A stretch of 64,000 nucleotides of DNA from Sorex araneus (GCF_027595985.1 NC_073311.1:27369892-27433891), one strand, 5' to 3'; numbered from the stretch's first letter, positions 11,263 to 22,832 are shown. Translations and numbers: made by a program. The notes: a model not told the origin generated them from the sequence alone.

Positions 11263-11743
11263 TAAACCATCTATTCATCACTTGGTTTGTTTTCAGAATT
11301 ATGTTTTCTCAATAATGCAACTCTGAGAGTTATCACCTGTTGCACAAGTGAAAGTTTTTCTGTAATATCTACCTGTGGCATAATCCCCTGCCATGAAACC
11401 TGAACACATTGTTAGTATAATCATGAAAAGCCTAAAAGTTTTGGGAGACCAGAGTTTTTAAGTATCTGAAGGAACTAGAAATCATTAAAATGCATAGAAA
11501 ATACATATCATAAGAAAGTAAAACCAAGGAAAAAGTTCTAAGTGTGTGTGTGTGTGTGTGTGTGTTTCTTTGCATGTTTCTAAGCAAAGAAATACACACA
11601 TATTTTAGGGAGAGCACATGAAACACAAACCAGTACAGAGAAGATAAATAAAAAAGATGAGAGTGAAAAAATATATTCATGACACAAGCTCTCCAAATAG
11701 GAGTGAAAACATGACTTTCAAATGATGGGGAGGAAGAATTGAT
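11263..11743. other. Unassigned DNA with a (TG)n tract
   Basis: Contains (TG)n at 11542-11565. Otherwise I recognise no gene or repeat. Confidence 0.5.
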
Positions 11744-11890
11744 GAGTGGGGATAGCACCGAGGCAGGGGCCTGCCTTGAGATCAGGAAACTGTCAGTTCA
11801 TTCCCATCATTACATCACACATCCAAGTGTGGCTCCAGAATAACAATAAAGCACACTGCTCTGGGGCATCACGGTCAGACATACACTAGT
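11744..11890 (+). repeat. Old, degraded SINE of the SOR group (tentative)
   Basis: ggatagcaccgaggcagggg followed by a cagttcattccca box-B-like stretch and a bipartite body. Weak similarity only. Confidence 0.35.
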
Positions 11891-12511
11891 ACTTTAACTG
11901 AAGTGTGCACATGCCACAAGCATGTGGGACTCTGATAGAGAAATAACAATGACAATAGACAAGGAGCAAAAAAATGGAAACTCAGAAAGAGCAAGTGGAT
12001 TGAAAAGTAACAAATTTGAGTTGCATGGTTGGTATCTCTTTCCACTGGTTAAAACTGGAAAAAAAATATAGCAATGCAATCTTAAAGTAATATATTTTTG
12101 CTTCATAAAATAAAAAAATATAAATTTAATAGGGTGAAAAGGTATACATCTCATACTTTTTTCAATTAACTAATGCTATTTAATGGAGGGGAGTGAGTGT
12201 GTGTGTGTGTGTGGTGTGTGTGTGAGAGAGAGAGAGAGAGAGGGAGAGAGAGAGTAAGAGAGAGATTTAAGAACATAGAACACAAGTACTCCAAAGATTT
12301 TCTCTTGTAATTATCTCTTAAAAATATTTCTTAAATTTTATGAGTCAACACATTCACAGGCAGTAAATAGTTTGATTACCTTTCTGCTATGTTTATAAAG
12401 ATTTATTGTCAAAAGAATACCTATCTGATTGAATGTTCTTTTCCTTATATTGCTGATTTCATTATAACAAGTGTCAAGGGAATAATATCTTCACCATTTT
12501 GTTGAAATCAC
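11891..12511. other. Unassigned DNA with a (TG)n(AG)n microsatellite
   Basis: A (TG)n then (AG)n compound microsatellite occupies about 12196-12265. The rest is AT-rich and unassigned. Confidence 0.55.
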
Positions 12512-12780
12512 CAACATAAGAACTGTCACTATCACTGTCATCCCGTTGCTCATTGATTTGTTTGAGCGGGCACCAGTAACGTGTCCATTGTGAGACTTGC
12601 TGTTACTGTTTTTGGCATATAGAATATGCCACGGTAGCTTGCCAGGCTCTGCCGTGCGGGCAAGATACTCTCAGTAGCTTGGCTGACTGTCTGAGAGGGG
12701 TGGAAGAATCGAACCCGGTCAGCTGCATGAAAGGCAAACGCCCTACCGCTGTGCTATCGCTGTAGCCCAACATAAGAACT
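12512..12780 (-). repeat. Full-length RTE-tailed SINE with target-site duplications
   Basis: caacataagaact at 12512-12524 and 12768-12780 are identical 13-base target duplications, so the insert is 12525-12767. On the minus strand: head with tagcacagcggtagggcg, box B in ggttcgattcttcc, the body, then cgctcaaacaaatcaatgag, caacgggatgacagtgata at the 3' end. No poly(A). This fixes the boundaries of the family. Confidence 0.92.
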
Positions 12781-14100
12781 AAGTAGGGAAAATATAAGCA
12801 TTTGAAATGTGTCCTTGAACTGCTACTTGAGTCAGTTGAAGTGACTGTCAATTAATCATCTGCTCCCAAGGAAGTATGCATAATGACTTTTCCATTTTTG
12901 GCAAAAATCCATCTCTCTCTCCACATATATACACACACATCCACATATCATTTTCTGGACATATTTTTGTGCATATCTATTTTATCTATATGCAATAATA
13001 TATGCAATGCATGCAATATCTTTCATAAGTATATATGTCTTTTGAAGAAATATCTATAATATTTGTACTACCTTTCAAATCTATTTTTAATTCTTTTAAA
13101 TGCTTAGATATTTTGGAAAAGCTAATTTTTCTAAATTGGAATATGAGCTCTAAGATTCTACCTTTTGTCTAAATAAATGGCTTTCCATAGTCATTTAAAA
13201 ATGTACTGATAGTAAAAATTAATCAAAAGAAGGGTAAATGGTTCCAGACTTTTGCTACTCTTTATATCTAGGCTAGACAAGCCTATCTCAGTTTATTGTT
13301 ATCCCGGTCCTTCAAATTTACTCTGCATTTAATGACTATGTTAATTGCATCTGCTGTATGTTTTTCAAATATTTTATCATCGAGTTGTTTTATCCCCATG
13401 AATATTTTATTTACAGGTGTAGCTTGACTTATATATAAAATGTATGCGTGTGCATTAAATATATATGTTGGTTACTCCTTGAGGACACTCTCACTGGAAA
13501 AATACTTCCTGTTCCCTTTCTCCTAAAGTCAGTATCCATGCCTTGTTTATATTGCTATCTGTGGTCAAAACAGTAAAATCTTCCAGCCAGCCTGCTTTTG
13601 CTTTTAGCTAAAAGCAGTTATAAGTTTGGAAACTAATGTATAATTTATATGCTGTAGAAAATTTCCTTAGCACTCTGCTTAAAAAAGATTTCAAGTCAAG
13701 CCTGGCTGGTCTTCCACTCTCACACCCCTGTATCTGGTATGAGGTCATCAAAATCACATGTGCATTTATTCCCCAGTGTGTGTGGGGGAACACGTGAATA
13801 ACATTAAAGTTCAACATGATTTTTCCATTGCTGCCAAATCTAAGGTCACAAACAACTGTAACCTCAGCTTGGAAAGATAACATTATTTCATATGGTCTTT
13901 TCCGAGGAAAGGTCTCCATTTTCTTTATAACCCAGGTCACCTCAGAAAAGATTTGTGATTACCATTTGTTAGAGAGTGCTTTAGCTTCTGGCTATAACTT
14001 CTGATTTTTATACAGGTTTGGTTTCCACGTCCATTCTGTCCTGTACTCCGGTGGGACACAAAGAGCCACAATACAATATGGAGTGGTGTTGTTTTTTTTC
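12781..14100. other. Mostly single-copy DNA
   Basis: About 1.3 kb without recognised repeats. Short opposing frames at 13608-13940 and 13816-14004 overlap each other and show no known domain. No gene called. Confidence 0.45.
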
Positions 14101-14135
14101 ATTCTCACTTCCTCACTCCATACATAGATATACAA

Positions 14136-14180
14136 ATGTATATATATATGCATATATATATATATATATACATACATACT
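14136..14180. repeat. (TA)n microsatellite
   Basis: tatatatatgcatatatata-type tract followed by catacatac. It generates the Tyr/Ile-rich minus-strand frame. Confidence 0.9.
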
Positions 14181-15292
14181 TGAGAATAGACATTAGAGGG
14201 GGGGAAATAGATGTTATATGAGATGCATGTGTCCAGATTTATAGTGCAATTTTGAAAAGATCCTGTTGTAAGGTGAAAAGTTATAAGCTGGCCTCTCCAA
14301 ACTAGCTGCTGATAACCTGCTTCATCTGTCTTATGTCTGGGAGCCGAGCTGAACTCAGAGATGGGGCAACCTTTCCCACTCCGAAGTCAGGGTGAGAATA
14401 AACAGTGACAGAGTGGGTTTGCGATGATTTATAGACCTCTGACTCCTCTTACCTTCTTCAGTCTCGCAAGGAAATATTCCAGTGATGTTTCTGCCCTATT
14501 TGTGCTCAGAAAAATTTAACTTTCTTGCTTTCAGTGTGTTAGTTATTGACTGTGGGGTTTATTTAATGAATTTGTTTTGTTATAATTCTGTGAGCAAATA
14601 AATTTCAAAGTATTTTCCCCACCATTATTGCATTTAGCTTTGTTAGACAACTTTCAGGAAAAAAAAGACCAAGCATTAAATAAAATCCTTCCAGTCTCCT
14701 GCTAAAAAAAAAAGGTGGCTAAAAGTATTTCGCTAATCATCTCAAAGTCACAAAATTTAAAAAATATAAAATTCTTTATTTATCCCCAGCACTAAGTTTT
14801 ACTATGCTTGCTAGAGTGATATATGCTTGCTATATGCTGAATTATAATGGAGTTGTCTCAGTTCACATTTAGAATTTTTCTTCAACATTTAGTGTTTAAT
14901 GTATTTCCCGGTTGGAACCATTCTTGCTCAAATTTGCCCCAACCAATTCTCAGCTACACAAAAGGCCCAGTGTATATATGCTATTATAAATCAATTAACT
15001 TCCTTTACTTATTGCTCAAAGTTTCAGACTTCAAATGAATTGCCCATTAATTTTGACTATGTGCCCAGTGTACTAACAACAATAAAAACAAACATTTATA
15101 TGATGTGCTGAATGTGCTTGTTATTATCAATTCAGTTTTCTGATGCATTACTTTAAACAGGCCATCAGGAATTGGCACTGATGCATGGTGCCAAGGAAAT
15201 ACTGATATAAAGAAGCTGTTATGGATGACTCCTTCACAAGAACTGACTGTTATTTCAAATAGTTTTAACTAAAATAATCCCAAGCTGAGGTA
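14181..15292. other. Single-copy DNA, possible conserved noncoding stretch at 14260-14520
   Basis: 14260-14520 is richer in GC than its surroundings and free of recognised repeats. It might be an old conserved element. No coding evidence: frames are short and unsupported. Confidence 0.35.
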
Positions 15293-15470
15293 GGGCAAGT
15301 GGAGAGATAACTCAATGGCTTTGAGTGCAGGAGGACTAGTTTGGTCTTCAGAAATGCATGGACCCCCAAAACTACTGGGACCACAAAACTACCTCCTCCT
15401 CTGGGCCCATCACCATGTTAAGAGCAATCTCTGAACACTACTGGACATGACCCGCCCCCAAAAACTAAAT
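15293..15470 (+). repeat. Old SOR-like SINE
   Basis: gtggagagataactcaatgg (head), tggtcttcagaaatgcatgg (box B/body) and atgacccgcccccaaaaac (3' end) keep the order of the family but are heavily diverged. Confidence 0.5.
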
Positions 15471-17330
15471 ATTGGTTTCATAGTCTCTGTCCAGAACTAA
15501 TATGTAAGAAATTCAGAATTTTGTATGCCAAGCAGAATAAAGTCCTTACAAGTACAACATGAGAAAATGAGTCAAATATGCAAATTGTATAACATTTTCA
15601 AATATTTCGTAAAGCTTCTTGTTCTCAGTATGAGGAATATGAAGAGCTTCAATTTATTTCATGAACAAAAGAAACCATATAATGTTGTTTAGTCATACAT
15701 AAAATCAAAGAAGGAAACATCAGGTTATACACCATAGAAGTTGACTGTAATTCCAAAGAAAATATATTTGATGTTTCTTCCTCCTTGCTCTTCCTCCCTC
15801 CCTCATTCTTCTCTCCCTCCATCCTCCCGCTTTTCTTCATTCTGGACATGTTCTTTCTTCTAGGTGGAATTCATTCCCTTCTTTCTGAGTTCTGCTTATC
15901 TCTAGTCAAGAACAGATAAAATTCTGTAAATGTTCAGAGAGTATCTTTAGACTCTAGGTCATGTAGTCTGGTCACAATTATCCAACTTTTTCATGGTAGA
16001 ACAAGAATTCTAAAGGAGCAAATGTAGTCCCACTACAATATTACTGATAGGAACAAACTTTTGTATTTTATGTAATTTTATGTGTAGAAAATATTTTACT
16101 CTTCCTCAAAAATACATTTTAATGTAAAGCCAATTTTAGATCAACAGAGATGACATAATCCGCAGATCAGATAGTCTAAAATTATAGGTTAAATGACAAG
16201 TTTCCTTAACTTCTAATCTAATAGATAACTATCTCAGCACTGTCTTATTTTAATTTGTTTTACTTTTCCTCATTTCTTTTGGAAATTATTGTTATGCAAT
16301 GATTGTGTGTAGAAACTGCCTTACTATTCATTTACAATCTTCCACAATTCTGACTTATTTTGTGGACAGTTACAGTTTAGTACTTTTTGACTAAATTAAT
16401 TCTGTGACCTCATTTCACAGTAGCTCCGTGTACTTTTCAAATAAAGTAATATTTACCTGTTTGCTTTAGGAGTTAAAAAAAAACTGAAAGAGTATCAATT
16501 GATGACAAACCCTTGTTCTGGATTGCAAAACTCAGAATCTCAAACAATGGTGGGTACTTATTGGAGGAAGAAAGAGCAACCAAGGGATAATTTAGGGACA
16601 CGTCAGCTGAAAGGTTTTGGTGGGTGGGGTTCAATAACTTCATATATTGACACCATAAACTTTAATACTATTGCTATCATGTTACCTAAACTGTAATTTT
16701 AAAAAGGAAAAAGAATACTAGAAATGAGACTTACTCAAAATAAATGTCTGCTTGTTCATCTCATTGAATCCTGTCAAAGCTAAATTTGAGAGAATACAGT
16801 CTTAATTTATTCAATCTGCAAATAACAGTGGATAGCCCCATATTACAGTACAAAGGAAAAGCTTACATATTGACACTCTACATGACATTGTGTTTCCAAA
16901 TTATCATAAAAATGCATTATTATAGTCTTAAGAAAATATTTTTATTTGACATTCAAATTACAGTCATTATCATTGAAGTGGATTCCTGTGGTAAGATTTG
17001 TGAGTCTCACAGCTTTTCTCTGTTGGAAAAACAGAAGCAGCAAAAGAGTTTTGGCAGTCATTGCTGATGACTATTCTCCCCATAATTTTCTTAGTAGTAG
17101 AGCCTCTGTGCCATTTGTGTGTGCCCAGGAGTGCTGACCCTTCCTGAATACTTAGCCATCCTCCTCAATCCCGTCCTTTCAATCCCAACTATTCCTGTAA
17201 TGATATCTTTCAGTAGGAACCAATGGCATCAAAAGAGATGAAGGAATATTAGAATATCCTTTGTAAACAAGGCAGTGCTTTTGCAAAAATATTTCTCCTC
17301 ACCAAAAGAAAAAAAAAGGAACTGCTCTCC
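15471..17330. other. AT-rich DNA, no gene recognised
   Basis: A pyrimidine-rich patch (cctccctccctcattcttc) sits at 15790-15815. Frames at 16499-16696 and 16786-17067 are short and unsupported. No clear repeat. Confidence 0.4.
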
Positions 17331-17334
17331 CTAT

Positions 17335-17490
17335 CTTCAACGAAATTATGTGAAGGCATGATATACAGAGTTATGCTAATCTTCTTGGGACATTAAGTCA
17401 AAGGCTTAGAATTAGATTTCAACAAAATCATGTGAAGACATGGTATACAGACTTAGCCTTCTTGAAACATAAATCAAGAGTTTCTTGGAC
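17335..17490 (+). repeat. Imperfect tandem duplication of about 82 bases
   Basis: cttcaacgaaattatgtgaa...gatatacagagtta at 17335 recurs as tttcaacaaaatcatgtgaa...ggtatacagactta at 17417. The second unit ends at the target site of the composite repeat that follows. Confidence 0.7.
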
Positions 17491-18163
17491 TCATCATCAT
17501 CATCATCATCCCGTTGATCGTCGATTTACTTGAGCAGTCTCAGTAACATCTCCATTTGTCCTAGTCCTGAGATTTTTGCAGCCTCTCGTTACTCGTCCTT
17601 CCCAACGGTGACACATTGGAGGCTCTTTCAGGGTCAGGGGAATGAGACCCATCATTGTTACTGGTTTTGGCATATGAATACCCCATGGGGAGTTTGCCAG
17701 GCTCTCCCATGCTGGCAGAAAATTCTTCGTGGCTTGTCAGGTTCTCCAAGAGGGAGAACTAAGCTATAAGAAGCTCCTGCACACTTCCAGGAGCTCAGTT
17801 TTATAATCTCTGGATGTTGGTCCTTGTTGGTATTACATGGCGCTAGGGGCAGTTCGTGGGTGTGGCTGCCAAACTATGGAAAATGGGGGATCTGGGTGGA
17901 GAGGGCCCAGTCCGAATGTGAAGAGGCTTGAAGATCTCAGCCCCGGGTCTCACATATCTGGGTTTCTCTGCTGGTTCCTTCATGTGTGAGGCTACTCTGA
18001 ACGTGTGGAGAGGGGCCTAGAGCATGGCTGTGGCTGGAATCCGGAGGTCTTCAGCTGCCAGGCCTCTGCTCAGGATGGGGAGGGAAACTTCAACCCACCA
18101 CCTCAGAGGGGCTCCGTTGAGGACAGCCAGGCTAGGGGCCAAGAGACTCTGCCTTCTTGGACT
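17482..18163 (-). mobile_element. Long RTE-tailed composite repeat, copy 1, with target duplications
   Basis: ttcttggact at 17482-17491 and 18154-18163 are identical duplications, so the insert is 17492-18153 on the minus strand. Sense order: gcagagtctcttggcc start, about 430 bases of GC-rich body (18100-17770), then a part homologous to the body of the short RTE-tailed SINE (17760-17640), and an end that translates as D-K-W-R-C-Y-W then, one base shifted, I-D-D-Q-R-D-D. A (GAT)n tail closes it. There is no open frame over the length. I read it as a non-autonomous element that uses RTE machinery. Confidence 0.8.
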
Positions 18164-18170
18164 ATTAAAT

Positions 18171-18201
18171 CACTGTCACTGTCACTGTCACTGTCATCCC
18201 G
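18171..18201 (-). repeat. Scrap of an RTE-type tail
   Basis: (CACTGT)n then catcccg is the complement of the cgggatgacagtgacagtg end seen on the RTE-tailed SINE. It lies 8 bases beyond the duplication of the composite repeat, so it is probably an older insertion remnant. Confidence 0.65.
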
Positions 18202-19712
18202 ATTGAGAAATTTCTGGTTGTGAAGAAATAGAAACTACTTTCCATTTCTGTAAAGTAAGAAAAAGTCCACTTAATTAGAACAGGATTGTCAAATTATGAT
18301 ATGCATTTAAATTACTTGAGAATCTTATTAAATTTAAGATTATTATGAGTAAATCTACATGTTCTTAAGGAAATTGAGAAATTGTGGTTGACCTAAGAAA
18401 CATATTTTTAGATCTCTGTAGACCATTTAGTTCCAGAATAATTAGTTAACTATTAGTAAAAGTTGCACATACCTTATTTTATGCAAATGAGTTTTGCATA
18501 AGGAATGAGAAATTGTTTCCCCATCTCTTTTAACATTAGTTATAATGTAAATATTCATTATCCACTAAATATACTTTGCATAATGAAAGTAACTGTTGCA
18601 AAGGATTCTAATTTCATAAAAGCCTTTTACATATTTATCCAATCTAAATAAAGGTCATACTGAATGAAAAGTTCACGCCTGAGAATGAGTAACTGGTTAG
18701 ATTTGCAACCAACCCAGATGCAAGGCCAACTGATGGGTTATGAAATCATTTTAGCAATCCAGGATTATGATGTTGATTTTGGCCAGTCCCTAAAGAATGT
18801 TTGTCCAAATATTCAGGGTAGAGCTGACTTAGGTTTTTTTTTTTGTTTTTTTTGTGCTAGGAGGATGCTTAATAAGAAATCTACAAATCTGTTTCCTAAG
18901 TATTTATTCCTTGGTGCTTAAACTATAAAAGTTTTCCTTTTTTAATTGTATGATTTTTCCTAGACACTTAATCAGATCCATTTCTATAAAATCCCAGGAT
19001 TTGGTCTAAAAAGATAAAGAACTGGAATGACTATCTAGACCTCAACTATTTAAGCAAATCATTATCAAGGACAGATTTATGTTTTCCTGGTCCTATAGAA
19101 TCAATGTCAGTTCACTTCTCTCCAATATAGAAGTCTTCAACCAAATGTTGACTCTGAGTGCTGTAGATTTATAAACAGTGATATCTACTGTGTTCAGTGT
19201 TGGGTGATTCCTATGATCTTTGGTTTTGTGTCGCATGATTTGTTTATGTTTTTTATTAGATAGCTCATACTATATAATTTTCATATCTGATTATAGATGT
19301 TAAATCTTATTTAAGTGGACTTAGATTAAGAAATATCAACATAGAAATCTTACTTTAAAAGCTGAAGACATTTGTGCTTACAGAGGAATAAAAATGATTT
19401 AAAAGTAAATGAAATTTAATAAAATATTTTCTAAATATTATTAAAGATAAATTTAATAAAATGTTGAAGGCTATGCCTAGGTTACCACAAACATTATATA
19501 TGATACCAAGTTACTTACTCACATGATTCATAAATATTTAAAAATGGCTTATTTTTATTTAAAAACTATTTTGGTATACGATACAAACTACATGCACCGA
19601 AACTTATCCAAGCAGAGCAATTCTTGAATATTATGTATTTTGGGCCCTCTTGCTCAATCCTGTGCTGAGCAAGCTACTCTTATTTGTTTCTTGTTTCAGT
19701 TAAAAAGGAAAA
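18202..19712. other. AT-rich DNA, no gene recognised
   Basis: About 1.5 kb with only oligo(T) near 18835. The frame at 18664-18921 contains that T-run as a phenylalanine stretch and is not convincing. Confidence 0.45.
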
Positions 19713-19866
19713 GGAGAGGGACTGGAGCGATAGCACAGCAGGTAGGGTGTTTGCCTTGTGCACGGCCAACCTGGGTTCGATTCCCAGCATCCCATATGGT
19801 CCCCTGAGCACCGCCAGGAGCAGAGCCAGGAGTAACCCCTGAGAATCACCAAGTGTGACCTAAAAA
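19713..19866 (+). repeat. SOR-type SINE with small internal deletion
   Basis: gactggagcgatagcacagc head, exact box B ggttcgattcc, body gagcaccgccaggagcagag, which lacks the usual taattcctgagt piece, then gtgtgacctaaaaag. No long A-tail. Confidence 0.93.
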
Positions 19867-20231
19867 GATGAATATGGCTGATTGGTAGCAACAAAGTAAG
19901 ACTAGTGGAATCAAAGTGCTGTTATTCCACTTAAATGCAACCATCTACATATTTTCATTATTTTTTCAAATTTTCCATACCATCACATTAGGTTTTCTTT
20001 ACCTGACAAATTTTAGTATTCTGCAATACTGTCATGTTAACAAGTCTCAACCATGAAGATGTGACAATTTAATAATTATCATGTCTAAATAGAGAAGAAT
20101 TACTATATCTGCATCTGTTTCACTGAAAGTGTTGTTTCCAGCATCTTCAAAAGAAATTTACTTGGAGCTAGAATCTTTGATTTCTTATAGTAAAAGATCT
20201 AGTAAACACATCAATACATCTTTATCTAAAG
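19867..20231. other. Unassigned AT-rich DNA
   Basis: No recognised repeat or gene. Confidence 0.4.
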
Positions 20232-20335
20232 TTTAAAATAATTTATTGAGGTACCATGATTTATAAAGTTATTCATAATATAACAGTTTCAGGCATACAA
20301 TGTTTCAACACCAGTCCCACCACCAAGTTTGTATC
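20232..20335 (-). mobile_element. L1 3' end, older subfamily, short
   Basis: tttattgaggtaccatgatt, ataaagttattcataat, caggcatacaatgtttcaac and accagtcccaccacc are the complement of the old L1 3' UTR also seen at 5.7 kb. Confidence 0.75.
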
Positions 20336-20471
20336 TTATTGTGGTAATTATCATGTATGTTATGTCTGTCCTAAGTGAAACTTCAAAAAAATTCTGTGCT
20401 AATGAATCTTAGAGTTTTCATGAAATAGGCAAAACCAACAAATGTAAAATTCAGTAAGAGTTAAGAGTATT

Positions 20472-20686
20472 AAGAAAACTTAAATGGGGGCTGGAGCGAT
20501 AGCACAGCAGGTAGGGCGTTTGCCTTGCACGCGGCCGACCCGGGTTCGATCCCCGGCATCCCATATGGTCCCCCAAGCACTGCCAAGAATAATTCCTGAG
20601 TGCAAAGCCAGGAGTAACCCCTGAGCATCGCTGGGTGTGACCCAAAAAGCAAAAAAAAAAAAAAAGAAAAAGAAAACTTAAATGGG
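20472..20686 (+). repeat. Young full-length SOR-type SINE with 17-base target duplications
   Basis: aagaaaacttaaatggg is present at 20472-20488 and 20670-20686. Between them lies a near-consensus copy: ggggctggagcgatagcaca, box A, box B ggttcgatccc, body, gtgtgacccaaaaagc and a poly(A). The best reference copy of this family in the window; the pol III promoter boxes look intact. Confidence 0.96.
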
Positions 20687-21471
20687 AAAATATGAATAGA
20701 CCTATAACAATGCCTTACCCACTTTTTTATCTTATAGGTTTTATCTTATAGGTTTTATATCAAAATATTATATTAAGATATTGCTTAAATATTTACATTC
20801 ATAACTAAAATAACATACTAAAGTCTCTGGATGTAAAAAACCTAATCAAAAAGCAATAATATAAATGGCATGTTAATTCAAAATTAAAAAGTATAAAATT
20901 CCTTAGCAAGCTTAAAGTAAACATACCTTTCTTAATCTAGTAGTGAATAGCCATATGCACCAGTAGTGAGTATCATACTTAGTTTATTTAAAGTTTGAAT
21001 GCTGCATTAAGCCATTGTTTAATTCTAGGTTATAGTGGTTTTTGCAAAAAAAAAAAGTTATATCTTACTTTTTTCAAAATCAAAACTAATTTATTTGAGG
21101 GGTGGTTTTGAAAATTATAACCTACTGATTTCAATTCACTCTACTACTAATTCAATAACTAGCAGACTATGACCATCAGGATAATTTTAAATAACAAATT
21201 GTTAAGAAAAACATAGTTTAGACATTGCAGAAATAATCCCTATGTATTTATTCTCCTACATCTAAAGAGGAACTTGTAAAATGAATTTTAAAACTATGCA
21301 CAGCACTCCATCTGTGTAATAGCGTTTTCTGTGGTAAAACACTATAATACTTCATGTCAAGAGTGGAATTGGCCTCAGTAATAACAAAGGGAACTCTGGT
21401 TACTCATTAAGGAACAAGTGCTGTGTCTCACACTTAAAATCGATCAATTATTTCTTTATGGAATAATAAAG
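20687..21471. other. AT-rich single-copy DNA
   Basis: Contains ttatcttataggtt repeated twice near 20730. Otherwise no gene or repeat recognised. Confidence 0.45.
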
Positions 21472-21486
21472 AATGGAATCATTTCT

Positions 21487-21742
21487 TTATGGAGCAATAG
21501 CGCAGTGGGTAAGGCATTCTCCTTGCATGAGGCCGACTTGGGTTCGATTCCTCCGTCCCTCTCGGAGAACCCGACAAGCTGCCGAGAGTATCTCGCCTGT
21601 ACAACTGAGTCTGGCAAGTTACCTGTGGCGTATTTGACATGCCAAAAATAGTAACAACAAGTCTCACAATGGAGATGTTACTGGTGCCCGCTCGAGCAAG
21701 TCTATGAGCAATGGGATGGCAGTGATACAGTGATACAGTGAT
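21487..21742 (+). repeat. RTE-tailed SINE, full length
   Basis: tRNA-like head (gcaatagcgcagtgggtaag), exact box B ggttcgattcc at 21541-21551, then body and tail. Positions 21670-21699 translate in one frame as W-R-C-Y-W-C-P-L-E-Q, as in the C-terminus of nematode-like RTE proteins. Ends in gtgatacagtgatacagtgat. A short duplication (tggaatca) may flank it. Confidence 0.93.
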
Positions 21743-22024
21743 GGAATCAACCCAGAAAATTATGGACTCTATCTCTCTGTCAAAGACTGGGAAACTTAAA
21801 ATAGTTGAATGATTTTCTGAAGGGTAAATCATGGGCAAATATTTGATCCAGAAGATTTATTTACATCCAAGCAGTCTAACTCCAGAGTGCAATTGCTTTT
21901 ATTTTAAACTATATTCTTGACACAATTTTGAAGCCTTCTATAAAATTGTTAGCCCCCTTTTTTAAAGCACCTGATCAAATTAATACATTTACATCACTTC
22001 TTAGATTATATATTTTTCAAGTTT
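21743..22024. other. Unassigned DNA
   Basis: AT-rich with no recognised element. Confidence 0.4.
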
Positions 22025-22200
22025 AAAAATTTTTATTAAAGCTCTAAGGTTTGGGAAATTATTCCAAGTTAAGTGTTTGACATAGAGTGTTTCAGCATGA
22101 ATACCACCACCAGAGCCAGCTTCTGTCCATGAGCGTCTCCAGGTTCTCTCCCACACCTCAGTCTGACTCCTTAGCAGCAGGTTTTTAAATTTGGTTGCAG
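22025..22200 (-). mobile_element. Old L1 3' end (degraded)
   Basis: tttttattaaagctctaagg, gtgtttcagcatgaatacc and accaccagagccagcttc follow the order of the older L1 3' UTR on the complement. Divergence is high. Confidence 0.5.
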
Positions 22201-22675
22201 TAGTTCAGATCTCATGTTTCCAGTGTTGCTGTTTTTTGCGGTTTTGATAACTAGTTATGCCTCTTGTCTACATCACTGATTTACCCGAGGACCTTGACTC
22301 ATGGGATACTCCATGTCCCCCCCCCCTTTTTTCTGACTTTTCTTACTCCCCCCCAAACAACCTATTTTCTTCTCTGTCCTCTTCTCTATACTTTAGAGTT
22401 ATTTAAATCTTTTTTAAAAACTTTTCTTTTGGACCTCTCATATTCTGAGCTTCCCTTTACTGATGATACTTTCTCCAAAGCCAGATATTTGACAACTAGA
22501 AATAATCTCTGTGGTGAATCACGATATATTATTCAAATTACTTATTTCTGGGGAGCTGTGAAGACTTTTCCCTATGCTGTTACCTTGCCTCTGGCAGCAC
22601 TTGAGATATGTTCCCTTTCATTTATTCATGTGATATATTGTATCCCAGCATCAAATCCATATTATTTGTTGTTTC
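22201..22675. other. Unassigned DNA with poly(C)
   Basis: C-runs at 22317-22326 and 22350-22354. An open frame from 22264 runs on into a SINE and so is not a gene. Confidence 0.45.
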
Positions 22676-22832
22676 TGCTGATTTTGGGGCCATATCCAGC
22701 TGTGGTCAGGGCTAATTCTTGGCTCTGCACTTATGGATCACTCCTGGGAGGCTACAGATCGTATGGGATATTAAGGATTGAACTTGGGTTGGGTATGTAC
22801 GAGGGAAGTGCCTTACCAGCCCCAAACACATT
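22676..22832 (-). repeat. Old SOR-like SINE
   Basis: gattttggggccatatccag, ggctctgcacttatggatc, cagatcgtatgggatatt and ccttaccagcccc are the complement of body and head. Confidence 0.7.

Noticed and set aside
18171-18201. CRISPR-like or minisatellite array of short repeats
   Set aside because: It is a pure hexamer run at a retroelement tail with no spacers.
20501-20560. tRNA gene (cloverleaf-like A and B boxes)
   Set aside because: The boxes are the promoter of the SOR SINE; the anticodon arm and 3' acceptor stem of a real tRNA are absent.
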